Source: Actinomycetota bacterium (GTDB lineage Bacteria > Actinomycetota > Acidimicrobiia > Acidimicrobiales > Iamiaceae). From it: a stretch of DNA of 7,948 nt. The stretch spans positions 1-7,948 of the forward strand of contig JADGOP010000093.1 in the NCBI GenBank assembly GCA_017882935.1. The letters are read 5' to 3'. Of this stretch, positions 1-7,341 are shown piece by piece (the first letter of the stretch is position 1; the number at the start of each line of letters is the position of its first letter). The notes beneath the pieces are model-generated. The model was not told the DNA's origin. It worked only from the letters and a program-made list of their open reading frames with translations, and did no database searches. Position numbers and translations under genes: made by a program.

Positions 1-1
1 C

Positions 2-319
2 AGCGCGGTCAACCAGCTGCTGCTCGAGCTCGACGGCGTCGACGTCGACAACGAGGGCATCTTCGTGCTGGCCGCCAGCAACCAGCCGTGGGACGTCGAC
101 CCCGCGCTGCGCCGGCCCGGGCGCTTCGACCGCACCGTGTTCGTGGCCCCGCCCGACGAGCCGGCCCGGGCCGCCATCCTCGCCGCCAACCTCCGCAACC
201 GACCGCTCGACCCGAACCTCGACGTGGCCCCCGTCGCCAAGGCCACCGAGGGCTGGTCGGGCGCCGACCTGGTGCTGCTGTGCGACGCCGCCACCGAGCT
301 CGCCATGGAGCGCTGCGTG
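2..319 (+). CDS. AAA+ ATPase (Cdc48/FtsH-type), partial: C-terminal half of ATPase module, cut at both ends
   Basis: The protein is open at the window edge and read in frame 2. Seen: LLLELDG (post-Walker B helix), sensor-1 Asn in AASNQP (Asn codon 80-82), the arginine-finger block RRPGRFDR (110-133), then the lid-domain start with GWSGADLVLLCDAA (about 250-291) and ELAME. These are hallmarks of classic AAA ATPases of the Cdc48/FtsH/proteasomal group, which use ATP hydrolysis to unfold or remodel protein partners. Walker A and B lie left of the window. The homology and the G/C-ending codon pattern stop together near 319. The remaining lid helices and C-terminus, perhaps 60-70 residues in relatives, are absent. 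Frame 2 stays open to 823, but after 319 it is an Arg/Pro/Gly-rich shadow. The following TPR-like and membrane pieces suggest a partner gene of the AAA-plus-TPR type seen in actinobacteria (inference). The family call is firm; the specific function is unknown. Confidence 0.8.
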
Positions 320-321
320 CC

Positions 322-760
322 AGCCGGCCGTCGAGAAGGGCGCGGCTCGCCCCGAGGGCGGTCTCCCCGACGAGGTCGGCGCGTACCGGCAGCAGGTCGA
401 CCGGCTCCGCGTGGTGCGGCGGTACGACGACGCGGTGCGCATCGGCGGCGAGGGCCTGGCCCGCTTCCCCGACGACTACGCGCTGCACTGCCAGATGGCC
501 CTGGCCCTCGTGGGGCGCGGCGACGTCGACGAAGCGCTGCGCGTCGCGACCTGCGCGACCGGCCTCGACCCGCAGCCGGGGTGGGCGTTCCAGGTCGTCG
601 CCATCGTCCACCAGCGCCAGGGGCCGAGCCACGCCGCGCAGGCCATCGACGCCGCGAGGCGGTCCGTCGAGCACTCGAACGGCGACTGGCGGGCCTTCGT
701 GGTGCTCTCGCTGTCGTACCGGCTGGCCCGCCGCTTCAGCGACTCGCAGCCCCCGCTCGG
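322..760 (+). pseudogene. TPR-like repeat segment, fragment without start or stop
   Basis: Real coding character moves to frame 3 here: nearly every codon from about 324 to 760 ends in G or C. The translation has helix-turn-helix pairs of TPR style, for example RRYDDAVRIGGEGLARFPDD (about 417-476), ALHCQMALALVGRGDVDEAL, then a pair around HAAQAIDAARRSVEHSNGDW (about 631-690) and FVVLSLSYRLARRF. That makes about three degenerate repeats, which normally mediate protein-protein contacts. There is no credible start: the segment begins in mid-sequence directly after the ATPase frame breaks off, and the first in-frame GTG codons (411, 414) lie inside the first repeat. It ends without a stop where coding moves to frame 1. 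I read it as the middle of a TPR protein that has lost its N-terminus and later repeats, by real deletion or by assembly error. The TPR call rests on pattern and spacing, not on a profile search. Confidence 0.55.
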
Positions 761-1227
761 CCTCGATCATGGCGCTGTGCATCGTGGCCGCGGCGCTCGT
801 CGTCTCGCACGACTCACCCCTGACGATCGCGCTGCTGGCCGGCGCGGCGATCGCGCTCACCGTGCGCCTCGTGCGCACCTGGAGGATCCCGAAGGAGGCC
901 CGGGCCGCGGCGCGCGCCGCGATGCAGGCCGACCCCCACCGCCGGGCGGACATGACCATGTACACCGTGGTGGTCTCCGTGGCCATCGGCCTGCCGTTCG
1001 CGGGGTCGGTGGTGGCCGGGCTGGCCCCGACCGTGCTCAGCGGCGTCGCCGGGCTGGCGGTCGTGGTGCTCGGCGTCGTCCTGTTCGTGCGGCTGTTCCG
1101 TTGGTGGCGCCCGATCTGGCGGACGGCCCGGCCGATCCGCTGGCTGCTCCTGGTCCTCACCTGCCTGCTGGGGGCACTCGGCCTGGTGCTGGCGGGCGTG
1201 GCGACGGTCCGCGGCTTCGGGGGTTGA
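757..1227 (+). CDS. Multi-pass membrane segment, probable C-terminus of the TPR protein (N-terminally truncated)
   Basis: Frame 1 becomes the coding frame at about 757-768 and ends at TGA 1225-1227. An ATG at 769 would give 152 residues, but it has no ribosome-binding site and no -10 box near it, so it is more likely an internal Met. Counting from 769, hydrophobic stretches fall at about residues 1-12 and 16-35, then two stretches within about 65-112, and a last helix at about 127-148. A basic, Ala/Arg-rich loop (about 36-60: RTWRIPKEARAAARAAMQAD) separates the second and third stretches, and a Trp/Arg-rich loop (RWWRPIWRTARPIRW) precedes the last helix. I do not recognise a domain. TPR proteins ending in such a membrane bundle occur in actinobacteria, so I infer that it belonged to the preceding TPR segment, placing the complex at the inner membrane. 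A short independent membrane gene is the alternative. Confidence 0.55.
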   Translation, partial: SASIMALCIVAAALVVSHDSPLTIALLAGAAIALTVRLVRTWRIPKEARAAARAAMQADPHRRADMTMYTVVVSVAIGLPFAGSVVAGLAPTVLSGVAGLAVVVLGVVLFVRLFRWWRPIWRTARPIRWLLLVLTCLLGALGLVLAGVATVRGFGG

Positions 1228-1252
1228 TCGACCCGAGCCGCTGCGGACCGCC

Positions 1253-1258
1253 TACGTT
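1253..1258 (+). promoter_or_regulatory. Putative -10 box TACGTT for a leaderless sulfatase-family transcript
   Basis: TACGTT fits the actinobacterial TAnnnT -10 pattern and stands exactly 6 bases before the ATG at 1265, so transcription should begin at or within a base or two of the start codon. No Shine-Dalgarno sequence precedes the ATG, as expected for a leaderless mRNA. No convincing -35 is seen: TCGACC at 1228-1233 would need a 19-base spacer. The same hexamer at the same distance precedes the crotonase start on the other strand. Confidence 0.5.
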
Positions 1259-1264
1259 GCCGGG

Positions 1265-2818
1265 ATGGCTGCGGGCAACGTGCTCTACATCACGGTCGAC
1301 CAGTGGCGCGGCGACTGCCTGTCGACGCTCGGCCACCCGGTGGTGCAGACCCCGACGCTCGACCGGCTGGCGGCGCGGGGCGTCCTCTTCGCCCGGCACT
1401 GGGCGAACATCGCGCCCTGCGGTCCGAGCCGGGCCACGCTCCACACGGGGATGTACGCCCAGAACCACCGCTCGGTGCTGAACGGCACCCCACTCGACGA
1501 CCGCTTCACCAACACCGCCCGCGAGGCGCACCGCGCCGGGCTCGAGCCGGTGCTGTTCGGCTACACCGACACCTCGCTCGACCCGCGCACGGTCGCCGCC
1601 GACGATCCCCGCCTCAGCAGCTACGAGGAGGTGCTCCCCGGGTTCGATGCCGTGGCGTTCAACCCCGAGTCGGCCGGCTCTCCGGGCTGGTTGGGGTGGC
1701 TGGCCGGCAAGGGCGTCGACCTGCCCGACAGCGCCGCCGAGCTGTACGGGCCGATCGAGGGCTACCCCGGCGCCGCCGATCACGGGTCGAGCTGGGCGCC
1801 CACGCGGTTCCCGGCCGAGCTCTCGGAGACGGCGTACCTCGTCGACGAGTTCCGGTCGTGGCTGGGCCGGCGCGACGACGACCGTCCCTGGCTGGCGCAC
1901 CTCTCGTTCGTGCGCCCGCACCCGCCCTACCGCAACCCCGAGGGCTACCACGACGTCTACGACGCCGACGAGGGCGACCCGTTCCGGGGCTTCGCCTCCC
2001 GCGACGACGAGATGGCCTCGCACCCGCTCCCCGGCATGGCCATCGGCCTCCCGGGTGTGGGCTGCCCCGCCGACGAGCGTGACCGCCGCCAGCTCCGGGC
2101 CACCTACTGGGGCGCGATGCGGGAGGTCGACGACCGGCTCGGCGAGCTGTTCGACTGGCTCGAGGCCTCCGGTGCGCTCGCCGACACGCTCGTGGTGCTC
2201 ACGTCGGACCACGGCGACCAGATGGGCGACCACTGGCTGGTGCAGAAGCTCGGCTACTGGGACGAGAGCTACCACGTGCCCCTCATCGTGGTCGATCCGC
2301 GCAGCACCGCCGACGCCACGCGGGGCCGCGTCGTGCAGCATGTGACCGAGCACGTCGACGTGCTGCCGACCCTGTGCCAGTGGATGGGCGTCGAGGTCCC
2401 GCTGCAGTGCGACGGCCGGCCGTTGCAGCCCTTCCTGCACGGCACCGACCCCGGCTCGCCGACGCCGTGGCGCACCGAGGCCCACTGGGAGTGGGACTTC
2501 CGCGATCCCGCCACGCACCTGCCCGAGGACCTGCTCGGCCTCACCATGGAGCAGTGCGCGATGACCGTGGTGCGCGACGAGCGCTTCAAGTACGTGCACT
2601 TCGCGGCGCCCCCGAGCGTGATCCCACCGCTGCTGTTCGACCTGGTGGCCGACCCCGGGCAGACGGTTGACCTGGCCGCCGACCCCGCCTTCGCGGCGGT
2701 CCGCGCCGAGTACGCCGAGCGGATGCTGCGGTGGCGGGTCACGCACCTCGACCGCACCCTCACCGGACACTTCTGCGGTCCCGGCGGGCTCAGCGTGCGC
2801 CGCGACCCCCGCGTCTGA
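1265..2818 (+). CDS. Phosphonate monoester hydrolase/phosphodiesterase-like, FGly-dependent sulfatase-superfamily hydrolase
   Basis: 517 residues, complete and soluble with no signal peptide. Members of this alkaline phosphatase/sulfatase superfamily group hydrolyse phosphonate monoesters, phosphodiesters and, promiscuously, sulfate esters, using formylglycine and a metal ion. Seen: metal ligands Asp12 (YITVDQWRGD) and Asp315-His316 (TSDHGDQMGDH); the CGPSR modification motif with Cys52 and Arg56; Asn73; Tyr100; His219 in RPHPPY; and Lys328. Compared from memory with Rhizobium leguminosarum PMH (Asp12, FGly57, Arg61, Asn78, Tyr105, His218, Asp324, His325, Lys337), the offsets stay constant within each block. 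The ends also match: EWDFRDP, FKYVHFAAPP, and a tail of the type LSWRxxHxDRTLT...GL. The length is nearly that of the family (about 514). One pocket residue differs: Asp102 stands where PMH has Thr107. The ATG at 1265 is chosen because NVLYITVDQ must follow closely and a -10 box lies 6 bases upstream. Choline sulfatase or an ordinary arylsulfatase is less likely. The physiological substrate is unknown. Confidence 0.85.
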   Translation: MAAGNVLYITVDQWRGDCLSTLGHPVVQTPTLDRLAARGVLFARHWANIAPCGPSRATLHTGMYAQNHRSVLNGTPLDDRFTNTAREAHRAGLEPVLFGYTDTSLDPRTVAADDPRLSSYEEVLPGFDAVAFNPESAGSPGWLGWLAGKGVDLPDSAAELYGPIEGYPGAADHGSSWAPTRFPAELSETAYLVDEFRSWLGRRDDDRPWLAHLSFVRPHPPYRNPEGYHDVYDADEGDPFRGFASRDDEMASHPLPGMAIGLPGVGCPADERDRRQLRATYWGAMREVDDRLGELFDWLEASGALADTLVVLTSDHGDQMGDHWLVQKLGYWDESYHVPLIVVDPRSTADATRGRVVQHVTEHVDVLPTLCQWMGVEVPLQCDGRPLQPFLHGTDPGSPTPWRTEAHWEWDFRDPATHLPEDLLGLTMEQCAMTVVRDERFKYVHFAAPPSVIPPLLFDLVADPGQTVDLAADPAFAAVRAEYAERMLRWRVTHLDRTLTGHFCGPGGLSVRRDPRV

Positions 2819-2935
2819 CCGCGGTTCGCCGATCTGCCCCGCCTGTCGGACCACCTGGCGCTGTCGGTCGAGCTCACCGTGACGTCCGCGGAGCCTGTGG
2901 TCCAGACCATGACGCCGACCCATCCGCTGCCCTAG
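2819..2935 (+). pseudogene. Possible C-terminal remnant of an endonuclease/exonuclease/phosphatase (EEP) family gene
   Basis: The DNA after the hydrolase stop is still coding-like in frame 2: codons end mostly in G/C until TAG 2933-2935. It reads RFADLPRLSDHLALSVEL followed by a short tail ending in THPLP. The SDHLxLxVEL pattern near a C-terminus is typical of EEP-fold enzymes (exonuclease III/DNase I/sphingomyelinase-like), where the His of SDH is catalytic. There is no start codon, RBS or upstream part, so at best the last 35-40 residues of a gene remain. Its frame coincides with the hydrolase frame, but PMH-type enzymes end where this one stops, so I do not take it as a read-through extension. 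The evidence is a single motif; chance coding character in GC-rich DNA is possible. Confidence 0.35.
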
Positions 2936-2938
2936 GCT
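2909..2938 (+). promoter_or_regulatory. Putative promoter of the CocE/NonD hydrolase gene
   Basis: ATGACG (2909-2914, four of six matches to TTGACA) is followed after 18 bases by TAGGCT (2933-2938), a TAnnnT-type -10 box. This predicts a transcript starting near 2944-2947, just at the left foot of the leader hairpin. It would give the hydrolase gene its own promoter, independent of the gene upstream. It is judged by eye only. Confidence 0.4.
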
Positions 2939-2946
2939 CACCGGTT

Positions 2947-2974
2947 CGTGCGGCTCCGATGGGGGAGCCGCACG
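2947..2974 (+). promoter_or_regulatory. Leader stem-loop: 11-bp perfect inverted repeat, 6-base loop
   Basis: CGTGCGGCTCC (2947-2957) pairs perfectly with GGAGCCGCACG (2964-2974) around the loop GATGGG. The stem is rich in G-C pairs and should be very stable in RNA. It sits between the putative promoter and the purine-rich AGGGGGA at 2982-2988. The only canonical in-frame start upstream of the signal peptide, ATG 2959, lies inside the loop. No T tract follows, so it does not look like an intrinsic terminator. A 5' stabiliser, a translational control element or a protein-binding operator are all possible. Confidence 0.55.
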
Positions 2975-5271
2975 TCGATCCAGGGGGAAGCACCATCATC
3001 ACGCGGTCGAAGTCCTCGCGAAGCGGCGCGCGCCGCTTCACCACCGTCGGTCTGCTGGGCCTCATCGGGCTCGTCTCCGTGGCCTGCAACCGGCTGCCGG
3101 TCGGCCTGTCGTCGGGCGGATCGGGTGGTGCGGCCACCTTCCAGGCGCACGGCAGCGTCGAGCAGATCTGGGTGGTCCACGCCCAGCCGGGCGCCACGCT
3201 CACGGTGGTGCGCGGCAACGTGCCCCGCACCGTCACCAGCGCCACGGCCGACGCCAACGGCGGCATGATCTTCCGCCAGCTCACCCCCGGCACCGACTAC
3301 CGCGTCTTCCAGTACGCCGGCGGCACCACCACCCGGTCCGGCTTCCTCGACGTCATGTCGCAGGCACCGACGCCGCCGAGCACGAGCATCTACCACCAGA
3401 CCCTCAACGTGGGTGGCTGGGCCGGCCACGAGAAGGACGGCTACGGCTACCTCACCACCCGCGACGGCACGAAGCTGGCCGTCATGGTGCGGCTCCCCGG
3501 CCCACCCGACAAGGGCCCGTACCCGACCGTCATCGAGTACTCCGGCTACAGCCCCGCCGACCCCGACAGCCCGCAGCCCATGACCCAGCTCTCGGGCCTG
3601 ATGGGCTACGCCACCGTCGGCATCAACATCCGCGGCACGGGCTGCTCCGGCGGCGCCTTCGACTACTTCGAGCGCCTCCAGTCGCTCGACGGCTACGACG
3701 CGGTCGAGACCGTGGCCCGCCAGCCGTGGGTGCTCGGCAACAAGGTCGGCATGGTCGGCATCTCGTACCCGGGCATCTCACAGCTGTTCGTCGGCGCCAC
3801 CCAGCCGCCGCACCTCGAGGCCATCACCCCGCTGTCGGTCATCGACAACACCGCCACCACCCTCGACCCCGGCGGCATCCTCAACGACGGCTTCGCGCTG
3901 AGCTGGGGCAAGGACCGCGTGCACGACTCGAAGGCCGGCGGCCAGAAGTGGTCGCAGAAGCGCATGGACAACGGCGACACCACCTGCCAGGACAACATGG
4001 GGGTCCGGCTGCAGACGCCCGACCTGCTGGCCAAGATCTACGCCAACACCCACTACATCCCCGCCGTGGCCGACCCGCTGAACCCGAGCAAGTTCGTGGA
4101 CAAGATCAAGGTGCCCACGTTCATGGCGTGCCAGTGGCAGGACGAGCAGACCGGTGGCCACTGCGCCAACCTCGTCAAGCACTTCACCGGCACCTCGAAG
4201 GCCTGGTTCAACTTCACCAACGGCACGCACGTCGACTCGCTCGATCCCGCCACGTTCGTGCACTGGTACGACTTCCTCGAGCTGTACGTGGCACACCGGA
4301 AGCCGTCGAACGGCGCGCTGCTGAAGGCGCTGGGCCCGGCCATCTACAAGACGGCCATGAACGTCGACGGGGTGCAGGTGCCCGACGACCCCATCTGGGC
4401 GCAGCCCGACTACGCGCACGCCCTGGCCGCCTTCAACGCGCTCCCCAAGGTGCGCGTGGCGTTCGACAACGGTGGCAGCACCACGCCGGGCAACCCGGTC
4501 GGCACGTTCGAGAAGGCGTACTCGTCGTTCCCCGTGCCCGGCACCAGCGCCCAGGCCTGGTACTTCGGGCCGGGCGGCACGCTGACCAGCGGGAAGCCCA
4601 CGGCCGCCACCGGTCACGACCACTACGTGTCCGACCCGAGCGTCCGGCCGCGGGCCGACTTCGGTGGCAGCACCAGCGACATCTGGGTCGCCGCGCCGGC
4701 GTGGAACTGGACCCAGCTCGTGGGCGGCAACGCGCTGGCCTACACCAGCAAGCCGCTGTCCTCGAACGAGGTCATGGCGGGCTTCGGCTCGGTCGACCTG
4801 TGGCTCACGTCGAGCGCCACCGACACCGACCTCCAGGTGACGCTCACCGAGATCCGGCCCGACGGCAAGGAGGAGTACGTCCAGAGCGGCTGGCTCCGCG
4901 CCAGCGACCGCAAGCTCGACCCGGCCTCCACCGTCCTCGACCCCATCGCCACGGCCCTGGCCTCCGATGTGAGGCTCCTCACGCCCGGCAAGGCCTCGCT
5001 CGCACGGGTCGGGCTGTACCCGTTCGCGCACGCCTTCCGGAAGGGCTCCCGCATCCGCATCTCGGTGTCGGCTCCGGGTGGCGACCGGCCGTTCTGGACC
5101 TTCACCAACCTGCCGGGCACGCCCCTCAACTCCATCGCCCGCACTGCGGCGCTCCCGTCGCGGGTGGTGCTGCCCCTGGTCGGCACCAACGTCCCCACGC
5201 CGCTGCCCACCTGCACCCTGCGCGGCGAGCCCTGCCACGACGCGCTGGCCTTCACCAACACGGCCGGCTGA
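2959..5271 (+). CDS. CocE/NonD (S15 X-Pro dipeptidyl-peptidase-type) serine hydrolase, exported, probable lipoprotein
   Basis: 770 residues from ATG 2959. The family is alpha/beta-hydrolase peptidases, acylases or esterases (X-prolyl peptidase, cocaine esterase, cephalosporin acylase relatives); the substrate cannot be predicted. Seen: a basic n-region (TRSKSSRSGARR), hydrophobic core VGLLGLIGLVSV and Cys43 after VSVA, a plausible though imperfect lipobox. Next come a Gly/Ser linker, a small beta-rich, fibronectin-like domain at about 60-140, then the hydrolase core from about 161. The catalytic triad is Ser269 in GISYPG, Asp395 in WQDEQ and His424 in GTHVDS. NIRGTGCSGG precedes the nucleophile, as in the family. 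A C-terminal jelly-roll domain (about 564-750) contains DIWVAAPAW, VDLWLTSSATDTDLQVTL and RIRISVSA. The start is uncertain: ATG 2959 has no RBS and lies in a hairpin loop, whereas AGGGGGA (2982-2988) points to ATC at 2995 or 2998, giving a better-sized signal peptide (Cys31 or Cys30). It converges on the next gene with only 13 bases between. Confidence 0.85.
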   Translation: MGEPHVDPGGSTIITRSKSSRSGARRFTTVGLLGLIGLVSVACNRLPVGLSSGGSGGAATFQAHGSVEQIWVVHAQPGATLTVVRGNVPRTVTSATADANGGMIFRQLTPGTDYRVFQYAGGTTTRSGFLDVMSQAPTPPSTSIYHQTLNVGGWAGHEKDGYGYLTTRDGTKLAVMVRLPGPPDKGPYPTVIEYSGYSPADPDSPQPMTQLSGLMGYATVGINIRGTGCSGGAFDYFERLQSLDGYDAVETVARQPWVLGNKVGMVGISYPGISQLFVGATQPPHLEAITPLSVIDNTATTLDPGGILNDGFALSWGKDRVHDSKAGGQKWSQKRMDNGDTTCQDNMGVRLQTPDLLAKIYANTHYIPAVADPLNPSKFVDKIKVPTFMACQWQDEQTGGHCANLVKHFTGTSKAWFNFTNGTHVDSLDPATFVHWYDFLELYVAHRKPSNGALLKALGPAIYKTAMNVDGVQVPDDPIWAQPDYAHALAAFNALPKVRVAFDNGGSTTPGNPVGTFEKAYSSFPVPGTSAQAWYFGPGGTLTSGKPTAATGHDHYVSDPSVRPRADFGGSTSDIWVAAPAWNWTQLVGGNALAYTSKPLSSNEVMAGFGSVDLWLTSSATDTDLQVTLTEIRPDGKEEYVQSGWLRASDRKLDPASTVLDPIATALASDVRLLTPGKASLARVGLYPFAHAFRKGSRIRISVSAPGGDRPFWTFTNLPGTPLNSIARTAALPSRVVLPLVGTNVPTPLPTCTLRGEPCHDALAFTNTAG
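2982..2988 (+). promoter_or_regulatory. Shine-Dalgarno-like AGGGGGA that decides the start question
   Basis: This is the only good purine-rich ribosome-binding site in the leader of the CocE/NonD gene. It lies 6 bases before ATC 2995 and 9 before ATC 2998, both in frame with the signal peptide. It cannot serve the upstream ATG 2959. No ATG, GTG or TTG occurs in frame between it and the hydrophobic core. Confidence 0.4.
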
Positions 5272-5284
5272 GCCCCGGACCCTG

Positions 5285-6618
<1,334 letters not shown>

Positions 6619-6622
<4 letters not shown>

Positions 6623-7329
6623 AGCGGGGTCGGGCCCGTGAGCTTCGCCATGTCGTCGGCGAGGGTGGCGCGCACGTGGTCGACGGTGGCCTGGCGGGCG
6701 GCGTGCTTGGTGCGGGCGTAGGCGCCGGTGGAGAGCGTCGCCAGCCGGCGGGCCTCGGCGATGGCCTCGTCGAGCACGGTGTCGGCCGGGACGACCTGGT
6801 CGAGGTAGCCGGCCACCGCCGCCTCCTCGGGGGTGAACACGCGGGCGCCCATGGTGGCCTGGGTGAAGGTCTTCTTGGTGAGGCGGTCGCGGGCGAGCTC
6901 GATGGCGAAGATCGGTAGGGGCATGCCGATGGCCACCTCGTTGAGGCCGATCTTGGCGGGACCGTCGCTGCCGATGCGCACGTCGGTGGTGAGCAGCAGG
7001 AGCGCCCCCGCGGCCAGGGCGTGGCCGGTGCACGCGGCCACCGTGGGGAGGTCGTAGTCGTACCACCGCAGCAGCAGTTCGGCACCGGACTGCACCAGGT
7101 GGCGCATGGCCTCGGTGGACTGCGTCATGACCGAGAGGTCGAAGCCGGCCGAGAACCTGCCCGGCCTCCCTGCGAGCACGACCGCCCGGGCCTCGTCGCG
7201 GGCCCGGTCGAGCGCACCGTTGAGCGCCTCGAGCAGCGCGGGGGACACGGCGTTGGCCTTGCCGTCGTCGAGGGTGAGGACGGCGACGTCACCGTCGAGG
7301 TGGTAGCTGAGCGCTGCGAGGTCGGTCAT
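6619..7329 (-). CDS. Enoyl-CoA hydratase/isomerase (crotonase) family protein, single-glutamate isomerase-like
   Basis: 236 residues, somewhat short for the family (about 250-270). Crotonases bind acyl-CoA thioesters and stabilise an enolate in an oxyanion hole. Seen: an N-terminal strand with VAVLTLDDGKANAVS (residues 15-29) and the oxyanion/CoA block GRFSAGFDL (57-65). Next is GHALAAGALLLLTTDVRIGS (102-121), then IGLNEVAIGMPLP with Glu131, and a C-terminal RVFTPEEAAVAGYLDQVV segment. Classical hydratases carry two Glu (rat Glu144 and Glu164). Here only the second is kept: the first position falls in the ALLLL stretch. IGLNE resembles mitochondrial delta3,delta2-enoyl-CoA isomerase, so an isomerase or another non-hydratase reaction is more likely than hydration. 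ATG 7329 is chosen because the family N-terminus starts there and TACGTT lies 6 bases upstream. It is first in an operon with the radical SAM gene (4-base overlap). The substrate is unknown. Confidence 0.85.
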
Positions 7330-7335
7330 GCGGCC

Positions 7336-7341
7336 AACGTA
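7336..7341 (-). promoter_or_regulatory. Putative -10 box TACGTT for the crotonase/radical SAM operon
   Basis: On the minus strand TACGTT is followed by GGCCGC and the crotonase ATG: 6 bases, the same arrangement as at the sulfatase-family gene. No Shine-Dalgarno or recognisable -35 is present. A leaderless transcript is the simplest reading. Confidence 0.5.

Noticed and set aside
9..1160. Minus-strand open frame opposite the AAA/TPR/membrane region
   Set aside because: Arg/Ala-rich shadow without motifs; the recognisable AAA motifs are on the plus strand.
1157..2941. Long minus-strand open frame antisense to the PMH-like gene (594 codons)
   Set aside because: It is the low-complexity Gly/Arg/Val-rich shadow expected opposite a very GC-rich gene. 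It has no motifs, and the plus-strand protein is conserved end to end.
2731..2958. Upstream ATG at 2731 as start of the CocE/NonD protein
   Set aside because: It would overlap the hydrolase gene by 88 bases, add a His/Arg/Pro-rich N-terminus before the signal peptide, and ignore the promoter and RBS found downstream.
2947..2974. Hairpin as an intrinsic terminator of the upstream gene
   Set aside because: No T-rich tract follows on the plus strand, it is about 130 bases past the upstream stop, and it lies just after a plausible promoter for the next gene.
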